Of a stretch of 64,000 bases of DNA, positions 1 to 12,462 are shown one piece after another. The notes beneath the pieces are model-generated. The model was given only the letters and a program-made list of their open reading frames with translations, made no database searches and was not told the origin of the DNA. Both the position numbers and the translations under genes were made by a program. The DNA lies in contig NC_044278.2 of assembly GCF_004027225.2 (NCBI RefSeq), forward strand, positions 97,270,743 to 97,334,742. Reading direction: 5' to 3'. How positions within the stretch are numbered: the first letter of the stretch is position 1; every line of letters begins with the position of its first letter. This stretch comes from Strigops habroptila (Eukaryota; Chordata; Aves; Psittaciformes; Psittacidae).

Positions 1-742
1 AAGCAGATTTCGTACCTTATTAATATTTTCATACTTTGGTTTTTTCCCCATGCTGCAGAGGGACCCTTGATCTGTTTTGGACTTATTTCACTTTGCATAA
101 CCAATTAAATATTCACTGACATAGGGACATTTCCCTCAACCCATGTGTGTGCTTTAACCTTCAGGTTCTAGAGACAGCTGCTTTCTTACCTAGTAAATAT
201 TACTTATTTCTTTATTTACAGAAAGTGGAACCACTCTAGTTGGAAATAATGAAATGAACATCAGAGGTGAATGGCTGTTTCTGAAGGGAACTCTTTTACT
301 GAATAATTTCTGCACATCCCTACTCTGTTTCAAACTATACAAAGTTCTGTGTTTAGAAAAAAATATCATCCAAAAATGACATTTCTCATAAAAAGATGAG
401 TTCATGAAAATAAAGATTGCCATCAAATTCTAGTAGACAGAGTATATGTACTAGCTTGATATAATATTTATTCTGGATTTTATAGTAGGTGAAAATGTAT
501 TGGTTTAATATAAGAACAGGGGAAAGATAAGACAGCAGGAAGCTGTTCCTTAATGACTGAGTTCCCTCTCTAAATGACACCATTGCCTTCAGATTGAGCT
601 ACGCCTTCACCTCTAGATTTTGCTTTTAGTTGGAATCTCAGTGTAAGCACACAAGCTGACTAAAGAACGTTGAGACCAAACCGTCTGGGTCCATTATTCT
701 CCAGTTACCTGCTATGAAGATTTCTTGCACCATCTGCTGAAA

Positions 743-780
743 CATTGTATACAGACATCGTACACAGACATTGTACGCCG
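743..780. repeat. Short degenerate tandem repeat, 13-bp unit x3
   Basis: Three adjacent units begin CATTGTA or CATCGTA at 743, 756 and 769. The first two units are 13 bp and the third is 12 bp long. They differ at a few positions, which suggests an old local slippage product. No function is implied. Confidence 0.6.
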
Positions 781-1165
781 TCCTGGGTCCTGTTTGAGAT
801 GCAGGCTGGTTCTACGTGGCAATTCTGTGCTACCTACAGGGAGTAAATGAAATGAAACAAACTGTTATATGCTAGCACAAAATATCTGTATGGTATCAAA
901 TGCCATTTAGACTTCAAATCCTAGTTTTACTACATATACTTTCCAGGCCCAGGGGATAAGGGGGAGTAATGAAGCAAAAGTAGGTATATATAGGTGTAAG
1001 GGGGAGTTGTATAGTCTACAGTCATAAGAAACTTATCCAGAGACTAGTAAGGTCACATAGCAATTAGACATTTCCTTTGCATTTGGCTATACAAGCTAAA
1101 AGTGGGAAGCAGTTGAGAGCCCTCCAATTGCTTCTTTCCTAATAATTTTAAGAAAGCAATTTAAC

Positions 1166-1204
1166 AAAAAAAAAAAAAAAAAAAAAGAAAAGACAGAAAA
1201 AAAG
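1166..1204. repeat. Poly-A / A-rich tract
   Basis: An uninterrupted run of 21 A at 1166-1186 is followed by A-rich GAAAAGACAG-type sequence. No retrocopy is recognisable just upstream, so I treat it as simple sequence, not as the tail of a processed pseudogene. Confidence 0.8.
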
Positions 1205-3318
1205 ATCGCAGTCTAATAAGCTCATTCAAAAAGAGGGGAACCAGGCTTGGTTACAGATATCAGGCTCCTTTTGGAGGCAGAGAAACTGGTGGCTTCAGTC
1301 ATACCAAGGAGATTGGTTGTCCTTGCCTGTCTCAGTCTTTCCCCAGGAGATTTTCAAGAAAATGAAAAGGTATATCTTCACTGATGTGCATTTTAGTGTC
1401 AGCTGAAGCAATGTTTAAGCACCTACTATAGATACATACATGCCAGTTTGGATAACAAAAATGTTTCTTAACTTAGCAGTGAAACTTCTCTTTCTCTCTA
1501 TGGCTTTACTTGCACTGCAAATGTAGCACTAGACACAGCCTGCAGAAACTCTGTGCAGAATCTCTACTTTCAACAATTAAGCATGAAAGGGAGGAAGCCA
1601 TCTTGACTACTCCTTTCACAATTCATTTGCAGGAATTGTGGTACATATGGGATCACCTCTGTGCTTTCAAGTGGCCTGTCTCAGTCTTTGGATGCTCCCT
1701 ACATGCCTCTCAAAGATGTGCAGCTGGGTATGCAATACAGTGGATCCTTGAAATTTGCTCTACTGTGTGTACTGCATCATGCTGATTAAAACCGTGAGCC
1801 TCTGCTCTTACAAAAACCATGAGAAACTAGGGGAAACTAGGCAGCAGATAGGACTGTCTGCCACTGTTTTAATCCCATGTCCTGGTGTTAGAAGGAGCCA
1901 ACACAATAGCATAGTTAATACAGAACAAAAGTGATCATAAACACTTGGGTTTTTTCCTCAGGGGTAGGTATCAATACATACTGTCCAAAGACTTCTGTCT
2001 TCTTATCTTTCTGCAGATAATTTTATGACTGTGGGGTTGCAGAATGACTCATAGAAGCCATGTAACTGTAAACCCGATCAACAGTCTGAACAGCATTTTT
2101 TTTGTATTTCTCAGGAAGATCCTTGGTTCTTAGAAATGCAGTTTTTCAGAGCTCCTCTACTCAGTTACGCTTGGAAGCATACAGCTAAATTAGACTAAGG
2201 TTATTTCATGCCTGAAACACTATCCTGAAACACTACATCAGCTCTTACAATACCCTTATGGTCTACCATATCAGTACACCTGTGGTACATTTACTTTTTG
2301 ACTGATGGATCTACAGCGAAGACAGAGAAAGTTTTCTGCACATCTGTGTGCTAAACCAAATACCTGATATTGTTATTAAATGAACTAATGCACATTACAG
2401 AATAGCCCAGATCCTTGCCATTAACACGTGTGCATTTTTATATACATGTATATACACATAAGTATATATCTATATGTAAAGCAACATAAAAAGAAATAAC
2501 TACCTTAGGTTTTCTCTTTTCATTGTTATTTAGCAGCTGCCTATTTTGAAGACAAACTAGAAATTAATCTTCTGGCTCTGGCACCATGGGAAATTCCTAT
2601 GTCTTTGAATATGTACCCAAGCTCACATACCTATGATAAACTCCTAAAGGTTTGGTTTTATTTCTCTCATTTACACATATTTTGTTGCAACTCTGCCTCC
2701 CAGCCAAAGACAGAAACAGAGGCGAGCTTGCTGGAAAATTTAGGGACTATCTCCTGTTATTTCCACCTTTATATGCAAATGTCCTCAAGACGTTTCTAAA
2801 ACACTTTGGCAATTACATGAATCAGATCAACATATACATGTACACTTTAAGGGAGACATCTGTTTCAAAGCCCACCTAAACATTTATCTTTTCAAATCTA
2901 AAGCATTTATGTTTGAAGTTGGACTATATGAGTACTATAAGTTTATAGAAGGCTTTGAACACAGGCCACAGTGTCGTGCAGAGAAGGAAAACAGCACACA
3001 AGGATGGGGAAACAGCAATGCAGGCTTCAGGATGCTTCCAGGATTTCTTCCATTCTCATTGTTCCTAGCAAGGTGTACACTGCCTAGTGTTGGGTGCCGC
3101 ACACTGTGAAGGTGGGGATCCAAAAGAAGACTGTCAAGGGAGAAACACCAGGAATGATCAAGGATGAATGAAAAGAAGACTTACAAGCAAAGACTGCTGG
3201 GCTGAATCAAATTAAGTCCAGAGAAGAGAAGACAGAGGAACAGGAATAGCTTGCAGAATCACTATTGCTAATTGAAGTAAAGAGTACTTATCAGCTAGAT
3301 AAACTGGCAGGAAACAGA

Positions 3319-3665
3319 TACCTCTGGATTATCTGAAGGGGGCCTATAAGGATGCTGGGGAGACACTCTTCCTTAGGGACTGTAGTGGTAGGACAAGGGG
3401 TAATGGCTTCAAACTTAAACAGGGAAGTTTAGATTAGATACAAGGAAGTTGTTCTTTACAGTGAGGGTGGTGAGGCACTGGAACAAGTTGCCCAAAGAAG
3501 TGGTAAACGCTCCATCCCTTGCAGTGTTCAAGGCCAGGTTGGATGGAGTCTTGGGTGACATGGTTTAGTGCGAGTTGTCCCTGCCCATGGCAGGGGGGTT
3601 GGAACTAGATGATCCTAAGGTCCTTTCCAACCCTAACTATTCTATGATTCTCCGATTCTATGATT
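3319..3665 (+). mobile_element. CR1 LINE 3' fragment, same subfamily as the two long copies
   Basis: This is the last part of a CR1 non-LTR retrotransposon: the end of the ORF2 region, the short 3' UTR and the terminal ATTCTATGATT-type tail. It aligns by eye with 22,940-23,262 and with 57,285-57,627, sharing the GGTAGGACAAGG block, the in-frame end ATGGTTTAG and the GGCAGGGGGGTTGGAACTAG block. The coding frame is broken: one G is missing in the CAGGGGAAG stretch, which shifts the frame. The 5' end lies near 3319, where similarity fades. It is a dead-on-arrival, strongly 5'-truncated insertion, as is usual for CR1. The 5' boundary is uncertain by about 10 bases. Confidence 0.92.
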
Positions 3666-4270
3666 AAGTCACCCTCTGGTGAGGAAAGGATCAGATAACT
3701 TCTATCCTGATGATTTTGTATCCATATTGACAGATCTGTATCTGCAGATCTGGATATATAGCTGCTCCCACATGTGTATGTCGGATCATTCCTTTCCCTT
3801 AGGATCTTCCATTTCTTACAGTGCAATCACACATACTCCTCTGCCTGGAGCAAAATCTTGGCTAAAGCCTTGTCTCTGTATTTTAGACCGGAAAACTGCA
3901 GGCTACCAAAGCTCTGGAACTTGCAACAAGTCTGAGCAATATGTAGTGAAAAAGAAGAGGGAACAAAGTGAATAATTTAATTATTGAAACAAAGCCATTT
4001 TGGTTTTTAAACTCTTTAAACTGAGATGAAATCACCAAGGAATCCAGACTGAATTCTCAAAAAAAGAAAACAAGCAAAACCCCAAACAAACAAAAAAACC
4101 CCTCCACCCCCCCTAAGATTTTGGAAGTGTTTGAAGATCTGTTTTAGCCATTCCTGTGTCTGTTTTTGGTAGTCACATGCTCAAGATCTTTACCTGAAAT
4201 GCAATTATTTTCTGTGCCTGAGAACTCATATTCCTCAACATTTTGCTTTCTCCATTTGGACACACTGTAT

Positions 4271-4350
4271 CTTTCTTTTTGGTTTGTTTGGTTTTTGCTG
4301 GGTTTTTTTTTTTTGTTTGTTTTTGTTTTTTATTTGTTTGTTTTGTTGGG
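4271..4350. repeat. T/G-rich low-complexity tract
   Basis: The tract is T with interspersed G, mostly TTTG-type units with runs of T up to about 12. It is the reverse complement of the CAAA-type tracts seen elsewhere in the window (for example 39422-39508 and 63850-63895). Confidence 0.8.
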
Positions 4351-4475
4351 GATTTATTTTGAGATCAAATATCTAAGTCTGCAATGCAAACAGGGGCAGC
4401 CTCAACAGGAAAGACTGATAACGGTTCACCCCACAGTAGGGATTTGGGGCATTTTCTGAATACCTAGGATGGATT

Positions 4476-4590
4476 CAATTATATTTTATTTGATATAAAT
4501 ATAAACAATTTAAATTAATATAAATGTTTAAATAATATTTAGTTATTTAAATTAATTTAAATAATTAATTTAAATATAGATATTGAATAT
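4476..4590. repeat. AT-rich low-complexity segment (TTTAAAT-like)
   Basis: About 115 bases almost free of G and C, with repeated TTTAAATTAA-type words. It is simple or low-complexity DNA with no sign of coding. Confidence 0.75.
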
Positions 4591-5540
4591 AAGGCTTCAA
4601 GTGGAAACAAGGTAACAATGGCAGCTACATCTATACTGCCAAATAAAATAAGACCAAGGAAAGCTGTGATCATCCACAATGCTAAGTAGCTATCTTGCTC
4701 CCTGAGTTTATTTTGTCTCTAATGGTCTCTCCAAGACAAATCTACGTAAAGGGCTAACCCTAAGCAGTGTGGACTGAAGCCAATTGGTGCCACTAAACTT
4801 TAGTGATAAGGATCAGTTCTGCCCTTTTTCTCTTCATCGCTATTGAGAGCCACTGTGTCCTCCTTACTTGTTTTGAGCATGACAGCTAGATTTGTTTGAA
4901 TTTAGTCCTTTGCGTTTCTTTTTAAAAGTTGAAAATGAACAAAAGCCAACTTCTAATAAGTAGTTCCAGTTTTCAAATGTATCTTCTCTTATTGGTTTAG
5001 CCCAGTATTCCAGACTCAAGTTTCATGTATATCTCCATATATTTACACGTGTGTATATATATTCACACACACTTTTTTTATTTAGTTGTCAAACTCCAAA
5101 AATTAAAAAATAAGAAAAAATCACCAATTTACACAGTCCTTTCCTTCAAAGACCTTTCACCAGGAACCTGCGACAGCCTGGTTTTGTAAATGTAGAGCCC
5201 ATATCTTCAAAACAACACATTGTTTATTTTTTCCTCAAAGATTTTAAAGTGAAATTTAAATCCATAGCAAAGATTGCTTACGTGTGTGCTGCTCTGGGCC
5301 TCTCTAAGCTCGCCTCTGACAAGTGGAAGTGGCTTATAATGCCTGTAGTGTCTGTGCTCCACAGAGTGCGATGACCTACAAGGCCCTGAGCTGACACCAC
5401 ACTAGTATCTTTGATACAGATAGCTATTTCCATTTCTAAGCTGCCTGTTTTAAGTGTCCACTAAGGCCTTTAAAGTTAACTCTGGTATCTCTGCATCTCG
5501 CTGAAGCCATCCCTGCAACGCCCTGCTGTCCTGTGTTTCA

Positions 5541-5568
5541 GGCTATCCAACATCTACAGTGGATAGCC
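5541..5568. repeat. Perfect 8-bp inverted repeat with 12-base loop
   Basis: GGCTATCC at 5541-5548 pairs perfectly with GGATAGCC at 5561-5568 around a 12-base loop. There is no T tract, gene or other context that would make it a terminator or a regulatory hairpin. Confidence 0.55.
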
Positions 5569-8210
5569 CCTCTTGGCCTGCCTCAAAACTCTCACTTTTC
5601 ATGGTAATTTCAGTTTTAGTTGGCTATGTCTAGCCTTGCAAGGAATAGTGCCTTCTAGGGTGACTGAGGCTAGCTGTGTCGGTGGATAGCTTCTCCCCTG
5701 AAGCAGAGATGGGAAAAATATGACAAAATCTTCCTCAAACCTATGTGATTAATATCTATGTAATAAATTACCTGTCCTTAGCTGTTTCATTCTTTAAAAA
5801 GCCACTTATAGCCTCCTTTTATTTAATCCTTTGTGTTAAGACAGGCAATTCAAAGCTGGGCAGAGAAAAACAAGCCATCTCTAATATCATTCCTGTTCAA
5901 CAACATCTACATTTTGCTGCCGATCATAACAAATGCTGCCATATCATGTATAATAGCAATCAGTTTGCCCATCTTTTTTTCGATTTCCTAGCTTTCCACT
6001 GTACTGATGCTGCAAACAACTAATCAGCTCAGATCTTGACCCATTTTTCACAAGCCTGAAAAGTGTTTGCAAAAGAGAGACTCTTCCCCATCTCTTTCAG
6101 GTCAAGGCTAGGACGTGAAATTGGCACCAACAGCTTCCAAAGGAAACTGCATGCAGCTCTCTGAAACTGGGAAACATCCTAACAGGGAACTGGAGGGAGT
6201 TAAAAATGAGAGAATAAGGAAGAAGCTGGAGCATTCTTTAATGATATCCTGGGGAAAAGAAAAAAAAAATAAATCTGCTTAACAGGGATATGGTCCTTTG
6301 GGAAAAATGTAAGTACAGCTACATACTCTTCCAGCAAACATCTTCTTTATTAGTACATGCTCTGAGATTGCTTTCAAGTCAGCTGCTTCCTAGGAGCTAA
6401 GCACTGTGTTAAGGCCCCTTGATGTGTGGGGATGTTTTAACAGGCATGGGCACTCCCAGGGGAATCTGTCAGGACCCTCCAGAGAGCCAGGGGTGCACTC
6501 CACAACCACTGACTACAGAGACAGGCACCTGGTTGTGTAAGGGACCCCCAGCCTGTGGACACCCATGATGGACACAAGCACCTCAGTACCCCAGGCACAC
6601 TAAAACTGGGAGGGTGCTCAGGATCTTTTTGTTTATTGACTCCACTTCTGGACAGAGGATGATGGGTTGATTCGGTGTATCATTTTATATGTTTTCCCAA
6701 TCACAGGGGGTGTTAGATGAAATACAGAGTGGAGCACAGCTCCATGATGCTTTGGCAGACGAGTTGATATGCAGTAACAATGCTCTTGTGAATCTTGGGC
6801 ACCAAAGGAAGCACAAAAAAAATCTATGCAACAGAGCATCTTTCAGAGGCTCCTTATGAAAACAGGCCATCTGGCTTCACTGCAGTGCATTTGTTAACTC
6901 TCCAGCCTACTACTGTTTCCCTGCTGGGTGACACATGCTGAATCTGTCACACATCTAGAACAAAATTATAAATAAACAATGGTGTATTCAAATAAAACAG
7001 AACTTTCCTGCAGTGGGCTTATAGGAACCAAAAAAGAAGCAGAGCAGCAAATCCTTGTTCTTTCATGTGAACGAAAGTAGGTCCCTTGTTCAGTGCTGGA
7101 AAGAGGGCTCAGATCTGCCTGGAGGAAGACGCCTTTTGCTAAGATGTGCTCCTCAAGTGTTGCAGATGCAGACCTAAAGGCATTATTGTTAGGCTGGTTA
7201 GTACCACAGCCATGGCCCTATTTTCCTGCTCACTGGCATGTGTATTTGCAGTACTCCAGGTTTCAAGAGAAACGGGGTCAATAGGGAAGCAGAGAGGTGA
7301 AGTCCAATAACAAGTTAGTAGGAAGAACGGGAAAGAGAGCCCAAATTTCCAGTAGAGCAACTGGAGTATGAGATTGCACTCGCATCACTTTTTGTGGGCA
7401 TTCTGTATGCTATCTCAGATACTGAGCAGTCCTCTCCTTTTCTCTTAAGTAATCAGTGATCTTCCCTAGTGCAGAGAGGCTGTTGGATCTGAGAAACCCA
7501 GCTGAACTGCAAATCCATGTAAGCCAAGATGCAAGATAAATATTTAGGACTTCTCATCTCTCGGTCTTTCCCTCGTTCTCTGAGCATCAGAAAGCAAGCT
7601 GGAGAAAAATTCCATGCCAGATCCCTGGCAGCCAGTTTCATCCGTAAGCCAAGCCTTGTATGCCTGTGAACTGTATGGCAGCAAAGTGATGCTTCATAGT
7701 GACACCTCCTGGGAAAGACAGAAGAAGCTTTCCATAGGCTTGCAAGTCAAAAGGTCATGTTAACCCTGGCTGCAAGCCACCACTGTCTGTAGGCAACAGC
7801 TTTCTCTAGACGGAGAAGACAACAGGCCATGCTAACTGGGATAGTCTGCTTTTCTTTTTTTCATTCCCTAAGTCTATATCATTCAATGCCTGAAAAAATA
7901 ATATTGGGAAAGAGTGCAAAATTGTTGCAAGTTAGATTTCCCAGTGGAGGTGGTGCATTTGCACAGGCTGCAATGCTCAAAGGCCAAAAGCTGGGTTGTT
8001 AAAAGATTAAAGAGTTATTCTATTTCAGACAATCTTCAAAAAACGAACACCCGCTGGGTCTTATTTTGCTCAGTTCAACTTTGTGCAGCTTATTTGAAGT
8101 CACAGTGTATGAGTGGAATTGCTTTGGATTTGTGTTCATGGGAGTTAGAGATAAGCTGGGCTCATGGGGGTGAATGGATGTGTCCTGGGGCATAATTAGG
8201 GTCAGGGGTT

Positions 8211-8304
8211 TCTGTATGTGTGTATGTGTTTGTGTGTGCACAAACTATACAGCTAGAACCCCCCTCCTGCACACACACAGCCCCACAGACCAGCACACAC
8301 ACAG
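8211..8304. repeat. TG-rich then CA-rich microsatellite pair
   Basis: A degenerate TG repeat with TATG interruptions (8211-8240) is followed about 30 bases later by two short CA repeats (8269-8304). The two halves are inversely complementary and could pair, but they are more simply an interrupted dinucleotide microsatellite. Confidence 0.7.
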
Positions 8305-11300
8305 AACATTGTACTGGTGATTTAAAAATAGGAAATTAACAAGAAGAAAGCCGTAGGAGCTATTGACACTGCTGTTCTATGAAAAAGTGAAGCTGCTTTC
8401 GCAGCAGTCTGCCACTCTGCCCAGCTGCTGGATGCAGGTTTCTGCTCACCCTTCCCAGTGCTGGGAGTTGCAGCAGCTCACTAAAATCTAACCACAAGGT
8501 TGCAGTTGTCACAGAAGATCCATGACTATATAAGCAGTCCTGGGAAAGTCAGGGGACTGGAACTGTTGGTAGGAAGAGGGTCGTTGGTTGGCACGAGCCT
8601 ACTGTAGGATGTCACCATCCTTTTGACCACCTTTATACCCATTTGCTTCAGGAGGAAGTCCCCCAGGGTCACTGGAGTTCCAGCACTGACACATTCATCC
8701 AAGCTCCCCAGCGAAGCCAGGCTGGGTTAACCACAGCACACCCATGCCCAAGTTTCAGATGAACATTTTTCAGTAGTAGCTACTATTTTCAATGCTAAAT
8801 TCAGACTTGGAAACAACACAAACTCCTTCCACAGCTGAAAATCTCCAAAGACCGTAATAAAGAAGCTGGCGAGAAGCATACATCTCCTCACTGACTATAT
8901 AAAGAGTCAAATACCTCTTTAAAGGCAATGTAGTTCACTCATATATTGAGGGTGAAGCAAGCTAGAGTCAGGAAATTAAAATAAAATCAAATAAGTGGGT
9001 AGAAGAAAAGGCGTCTCTGGGCTTGCTGCAAGGCATCTCCATTGACACGAAACTGTTGGTGCCACCCATGCATTCACTGGTTGTGCGCTCACTGTGGATG
9101 TAGGAGGCTTGGTACTGGGGGTGTTCACAGCCTGTGGAGATTTCCCAACTTTCACAGGCCAGGAAAATATTTAGACCTGCAGGCAATGAGGCACACTAAT
9201 GGTGAGTGAGCTGCTCGTATCCTGGGAAGAAAGCACAGTGGGCAAAGGGGAAGCCGGGCAGGAGCAGAAGTGGAACATCAGGCCCTGGAGCATAGGACAA
9301 TAAATACACTTTGCTTTTGACCAGGTAATGACAAAAAAAAATCTCCATTCTGCTCCACTTTAAGCACATGGAGGAGTCTTGCAAAAACCGAGAGTGACCA
9401 AGCTCTTCTGAAATGTGGCTGTTAAATGGCTCATGCTGCACTTGGGTGGCTCCACAACCATCATCATGTACTGAAGAAATGGTGGTGAGCTAGTCATTAC
9501 AGACCTGTGTGCTCACATCCCAAAAAGGGGTTTTGAGTACAGCCCTTTGAACTGTGGTTTGCATATTGCTTGGGCCAACAAGAAGATTTACCCCTTGAGC
9601 CCTTGAGAGTGTCCCTGTTCACTTCAGTGCCATTTGATCGCAACCCATAGCAGAGGCCCAGACCCAGCAAAGCATGTACAGGGATGTAGGTACACGCATA
9701 ATCCCACGCTCTGGCTGCAGCTTCCAGATTCTGCCGGGAGGGAGACACTGGCAGGAATTAATTCTGCCTTCCCACGAGGAGCTGGGATGCGAACTTCCCC
9801 TGAACTGTCGTGAGTGCGGCTGTGCGCCTTCCTCCCGCATACCAGACAAGCCAGGCAGCTCCTGTCAAGGCTGAAGGTTTATGCTTTTACCACACCAGAG
9901 GCTCCCTGCATGCAGCATGGCTGCTGAAAGCAGAGACTGCTTTCTATTGTTCAGGTCAGAGTTTGCTCTGGTCGGTGGGGAATCAGGATCAAACCCTTGT
10001 CTCTGTTTGGCATTACTCCAGCAGACATGTAGGGAGTTTTGCTTATGTAGGGACAGATTTGGCCCCAGGTTCCCCTGGGAAGGGTGCACAGCAAGCTCTG
10101 GAAACCATGAGCAATGGGCATTCTTGTTGGAGCGAATTACATTTGCCAGATTTAATTTATTAAAATAAGAAACATATTCATCCATTTCCTACTTTATATT
10201 GTTTATAAAATCAGCAGTACAGCATCTCCAGAGAGATACGAGCCAACTGCTGCACATGACCCGCTCTGGGATTCAGGCTGCAACAGGAAACTCAGCTTGG
10301 AACAAGAATTCTCTCTTAAATGAACTTTTGAAACTGGATCTACATTGTGAAATATTTGGATATTGAGCAATGGAAGAATGTGGAACATAAACACTAGCAA
10401 CTGCTTCCTTTGAGCATTAGGAAGCTTCAGCAAGCAGTTTGGGTGCTGCTGTGGTACAGGGCACACAAGGAGGCTGGTCAGAAAGCCAGTCTTGTAGGTG
10501 CTCATTCATAATATGCTCATTAAATTACATTACTTGCCTCCAGATAGCCATTCCTCCTAGTTACTAGTGTGGGTGAAGCATTTGTAAGTGAACATTGATT
10601 ATAGTGCCTTTTGCTTCTCAAGTTTCTGCGGCAGTCCTTTGCTTACTGCCTATGATTTTGCTAGGAAGAAGTATTTGTTCAGAGGGTGGGTTTGTGCCAT
10701 CCGCTACATCCTGAATGTTCTGCTCAGAGAAATCTAATTTAATCAGAGATTACTTGGGTGTCCTACTGAGCCACACCAGGATTTGACTTGCAGGCAAAGG
10801 AAAGAGGGCACAGTCTTTATCAGCTTTAATTCAGTAATGGTGCAAAGCTGCAGGGAGTCAGCTCAGACCTCAACAAAATATACTGCTGCTTCAGCAAAGC
10901 AAGCAGAAGAATGCTGTGCCCTTCTGGAAGCAATTCTGAGCCAGCATCTCAACAATAAAGAAAATACAACTTTTTTCCTTTTTTCTTTCATTTTTAAAGT
11001 AGTGTCCCAAAACTTTTATCTGACTAAATTCTGAATTATTGAAATTATACCTGTCAGCAGTAGCTTTGATCTGTTCAAGCAAAACCTACAGCAAGAGTAC
11101 GACACTGCGTAGAAACTGAGTTTGTCTTCAGCCAGGCTCTGTGCCAAGCTTGAAACCAGCTTTGAGCTTTAGAGTCATCACAGCACTACAGTGAAATCTT
11201 TATATAGGACACTGACCTTCAGGGTGGCTTCCCAAGGAGCCACACACACACACGTGTCTGTGTGGCCACTCCGGCCCACAAGCCTGCTTACTCCAGCCAC

Positions 11301-11814
11301 ATCGTCCCTAAGGAGCAATAAGCCGTTAGAGATGAAGAGGCAAAAACCAGAAGATGAGATACTGTGTATTGTGCATGGGTCACTCAGACCTGTCTCTTTT
11401 CTATGGTGGGGATGCAGTGGTATCTGTATTTACTGGATGCGTGAAAAGTTAGAGTCAGGCTGCACTTATCCTTTTATTACTGGAGCAGAAATGTCACCAG
11501 AATGTACTCTTAAATAATGCCCTTCTGCCTTGTGATTATTTCCTTATGTCCTGTTCTCACTTAATTCCCACTGAAATATTACATTCCAGATTCACAAAAA
11601 GCACATAGAAAATGCCACATAGCAGAAGAGTGGTGTTTTCTCCCAGGCCATAGGGACAGCGTTTGAACACTTTCTATTTTTTTACTTTTCACTTCTTCAC
11701 ATTACCTCCCCAGTCCTGCTCAAAACATTGGCAGCAAAGAAAATATACTGTGGGATGTTCTGGTCCTAGTCAAGACAATGGCAAAGCTTCCACTGACCTC
11801 AGGGAGGCCACAGT

Positions 11815-11819
11815 TTTGC
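11815..11819 (+). repeat. Target-site duplication, left copy (TTTGC)
   Basis: Five bases TTTGC directly precede the LTR and are repeated exactly after it at 12,463-12,467. A 5-bp duplication is a normal size for retroviral integrases, including ERVL-type elements. Confidence 0.8.
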
Positions 11820-12083
11820 TGTGCTGGTTTGGTTGGGATAAAGTTAACTTTCTTTACAGTAGCTAGTATGGGGCTATGTACTGGATTTGTGCTGGAAATT
11901 ACATTGATTATTCAGAGATGTTTTAGCTGTTGCTGAGCAGTGCCTGTACAGAGTCAAGGCCATTTCTGCTTCTCACAACACCCCACCAGCGAGTAGGCTG
12001 GGGGTGCACAAGGGGCTGGGAAGGGACAGCTGACCTCAACTGACCAAAGGAGTATTCCAGATCATATGGTGTCATGCTCAGCA

Positions 12084-12089
12084 TATAAA
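12084..12089 (+). promoter_or_regulatory. Probable TATA box of the solo LTR
   Basis: TATAAA lies about 265 bases into the LTR, where the U3 promoter of this LTR type sits. It could give sense-strand initiation into the flanking DNA, but no transcript is evident from sequence alone. Confidence 0.6.
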
Positions 12090-12247
12090 GCTGGGGGAAA
12101 GTTGGCTGGAGGGCCGCTGATTGAGGATGGGCTGGGCATTGGTCAGTTGGTGGTAAGCAACTGTTTTTCATTTGCATCACTTGTCTGTCTTGGGTTTTAT
12201 TTCTCTCTCCTTTTTTTTTTTTTTTTGTTATTTTCTTTTTCATTATA

Positions 12248-12282
12248 AATTATTATTATTATCATCATCATCATCATCACTA
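12248..12282. repeat. ATT/ATC trinucleotide repeat inside the LTR
   Basis: Several ATT units pass into ATC units and follow a poly-T run at about 12,211-12,226. A repeat of this kind is part of the usual structure of this LTR type, so it is internal and not an independent insertion. Confidence 0.8.
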
Positions 12283-12324
12283 TCATTAGTGCTGTTGTTA
12301 TCATTATTGTATTTTATTTCAATT

Positions 12325-12330
12325 ATTAAA
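12325..12330 (+). promoter_or_regulatory. Probable polyadenylation signal of the solo LTR (ATTAAA)
   Basis: ATTAAA occurs shortly before the conserved CTCAACCCATGAG block, about 240 bases downstream of the TATA box. The order TATA then poly-A signal is that of the U3-R region of an LTR. Confidence 0.55.
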
Positions 12331-12462
12331 CTATTCTTATCTCAACCCATGAGTTTTCTTACTTTTACCCTTCCAATTCTCTTCCACCCCATCCTGCTGT
12401 GGGGGGGCAATGAGTGAGCAGCTGTGTGGTGATTAGTTGCTAGCTGGGGTTATACAAAAACG

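Larger units (their letters stand above)
1..3318. other. Unannotated AT-rich sequence (intron or intergenic)
   Basis: I see no recognisable gene or dispersed repeat here. Open frames on both strands are under 100 codons and lack known motifs. Simple sequence includes a 21-base poly-A run at 1166-1186, an AT-rich TATA-type stretch near 2440-2480, and three degenerate 13-bp units at 743-780. A host exon cannot be excluded by eye. Confidence 0.5.
3666..11814. other. Unannotated sequence with simple repeats
   Basis: I recognise no gene or dispersed repeat across these 8.1 kb. It holds a T/G-rich tract (4271-4350), a TTTAAAT-rich segment (4476-4590), a perfect short hairpin (5541-5568), opposed TG and CA tracts (8211-8304) and a locally CpG-rich patch (about 9690-9850). 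Open frames up to about 117 codons (for example 9810-10163) show no domain and overlap open frames on other strands, as expected by chance. Confidence 0.5.
11820..12462 (+). mobile_element. Solo LTR of an avian endogenous retrovirus (ERVL-like)
   Basis: This 643-bp element begins TGTGCTGGTTT and shows the order of landmarks I recognise from a common bird ERVL-type LTR. These are the CTGAGCAG region, a CCACCAGCGAG-type block, a TATA box at 12,084-12,089, a GCATCACTTG block, a T-rich and ATT/ATC-repeat zone, ATTAAA at 12,325-12,330, the CTCAACCCATGAG block, a G-rich run, and the ending GTTGCTAGCTGGGGTTATA. A perfect TTTGC duplication flanks it. No gag, pol or env sequence adjoins it and no second LTR is present, so it is a solo LTR left by recombination between two LTRs. 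The terminal bases read CG where CA is usual, which I take as a point mutation. The family assignment is from memory of the pattern and was not searched. Confidence 0.88.

Noticed and set aside
1166..1204. Poly-A tract as the tail of a processed pseudogene
   Set aside because: No coding or spliced-gene similarity upstream and no flanking duplication. Retrocopies with poly-A tails are rare in birds.
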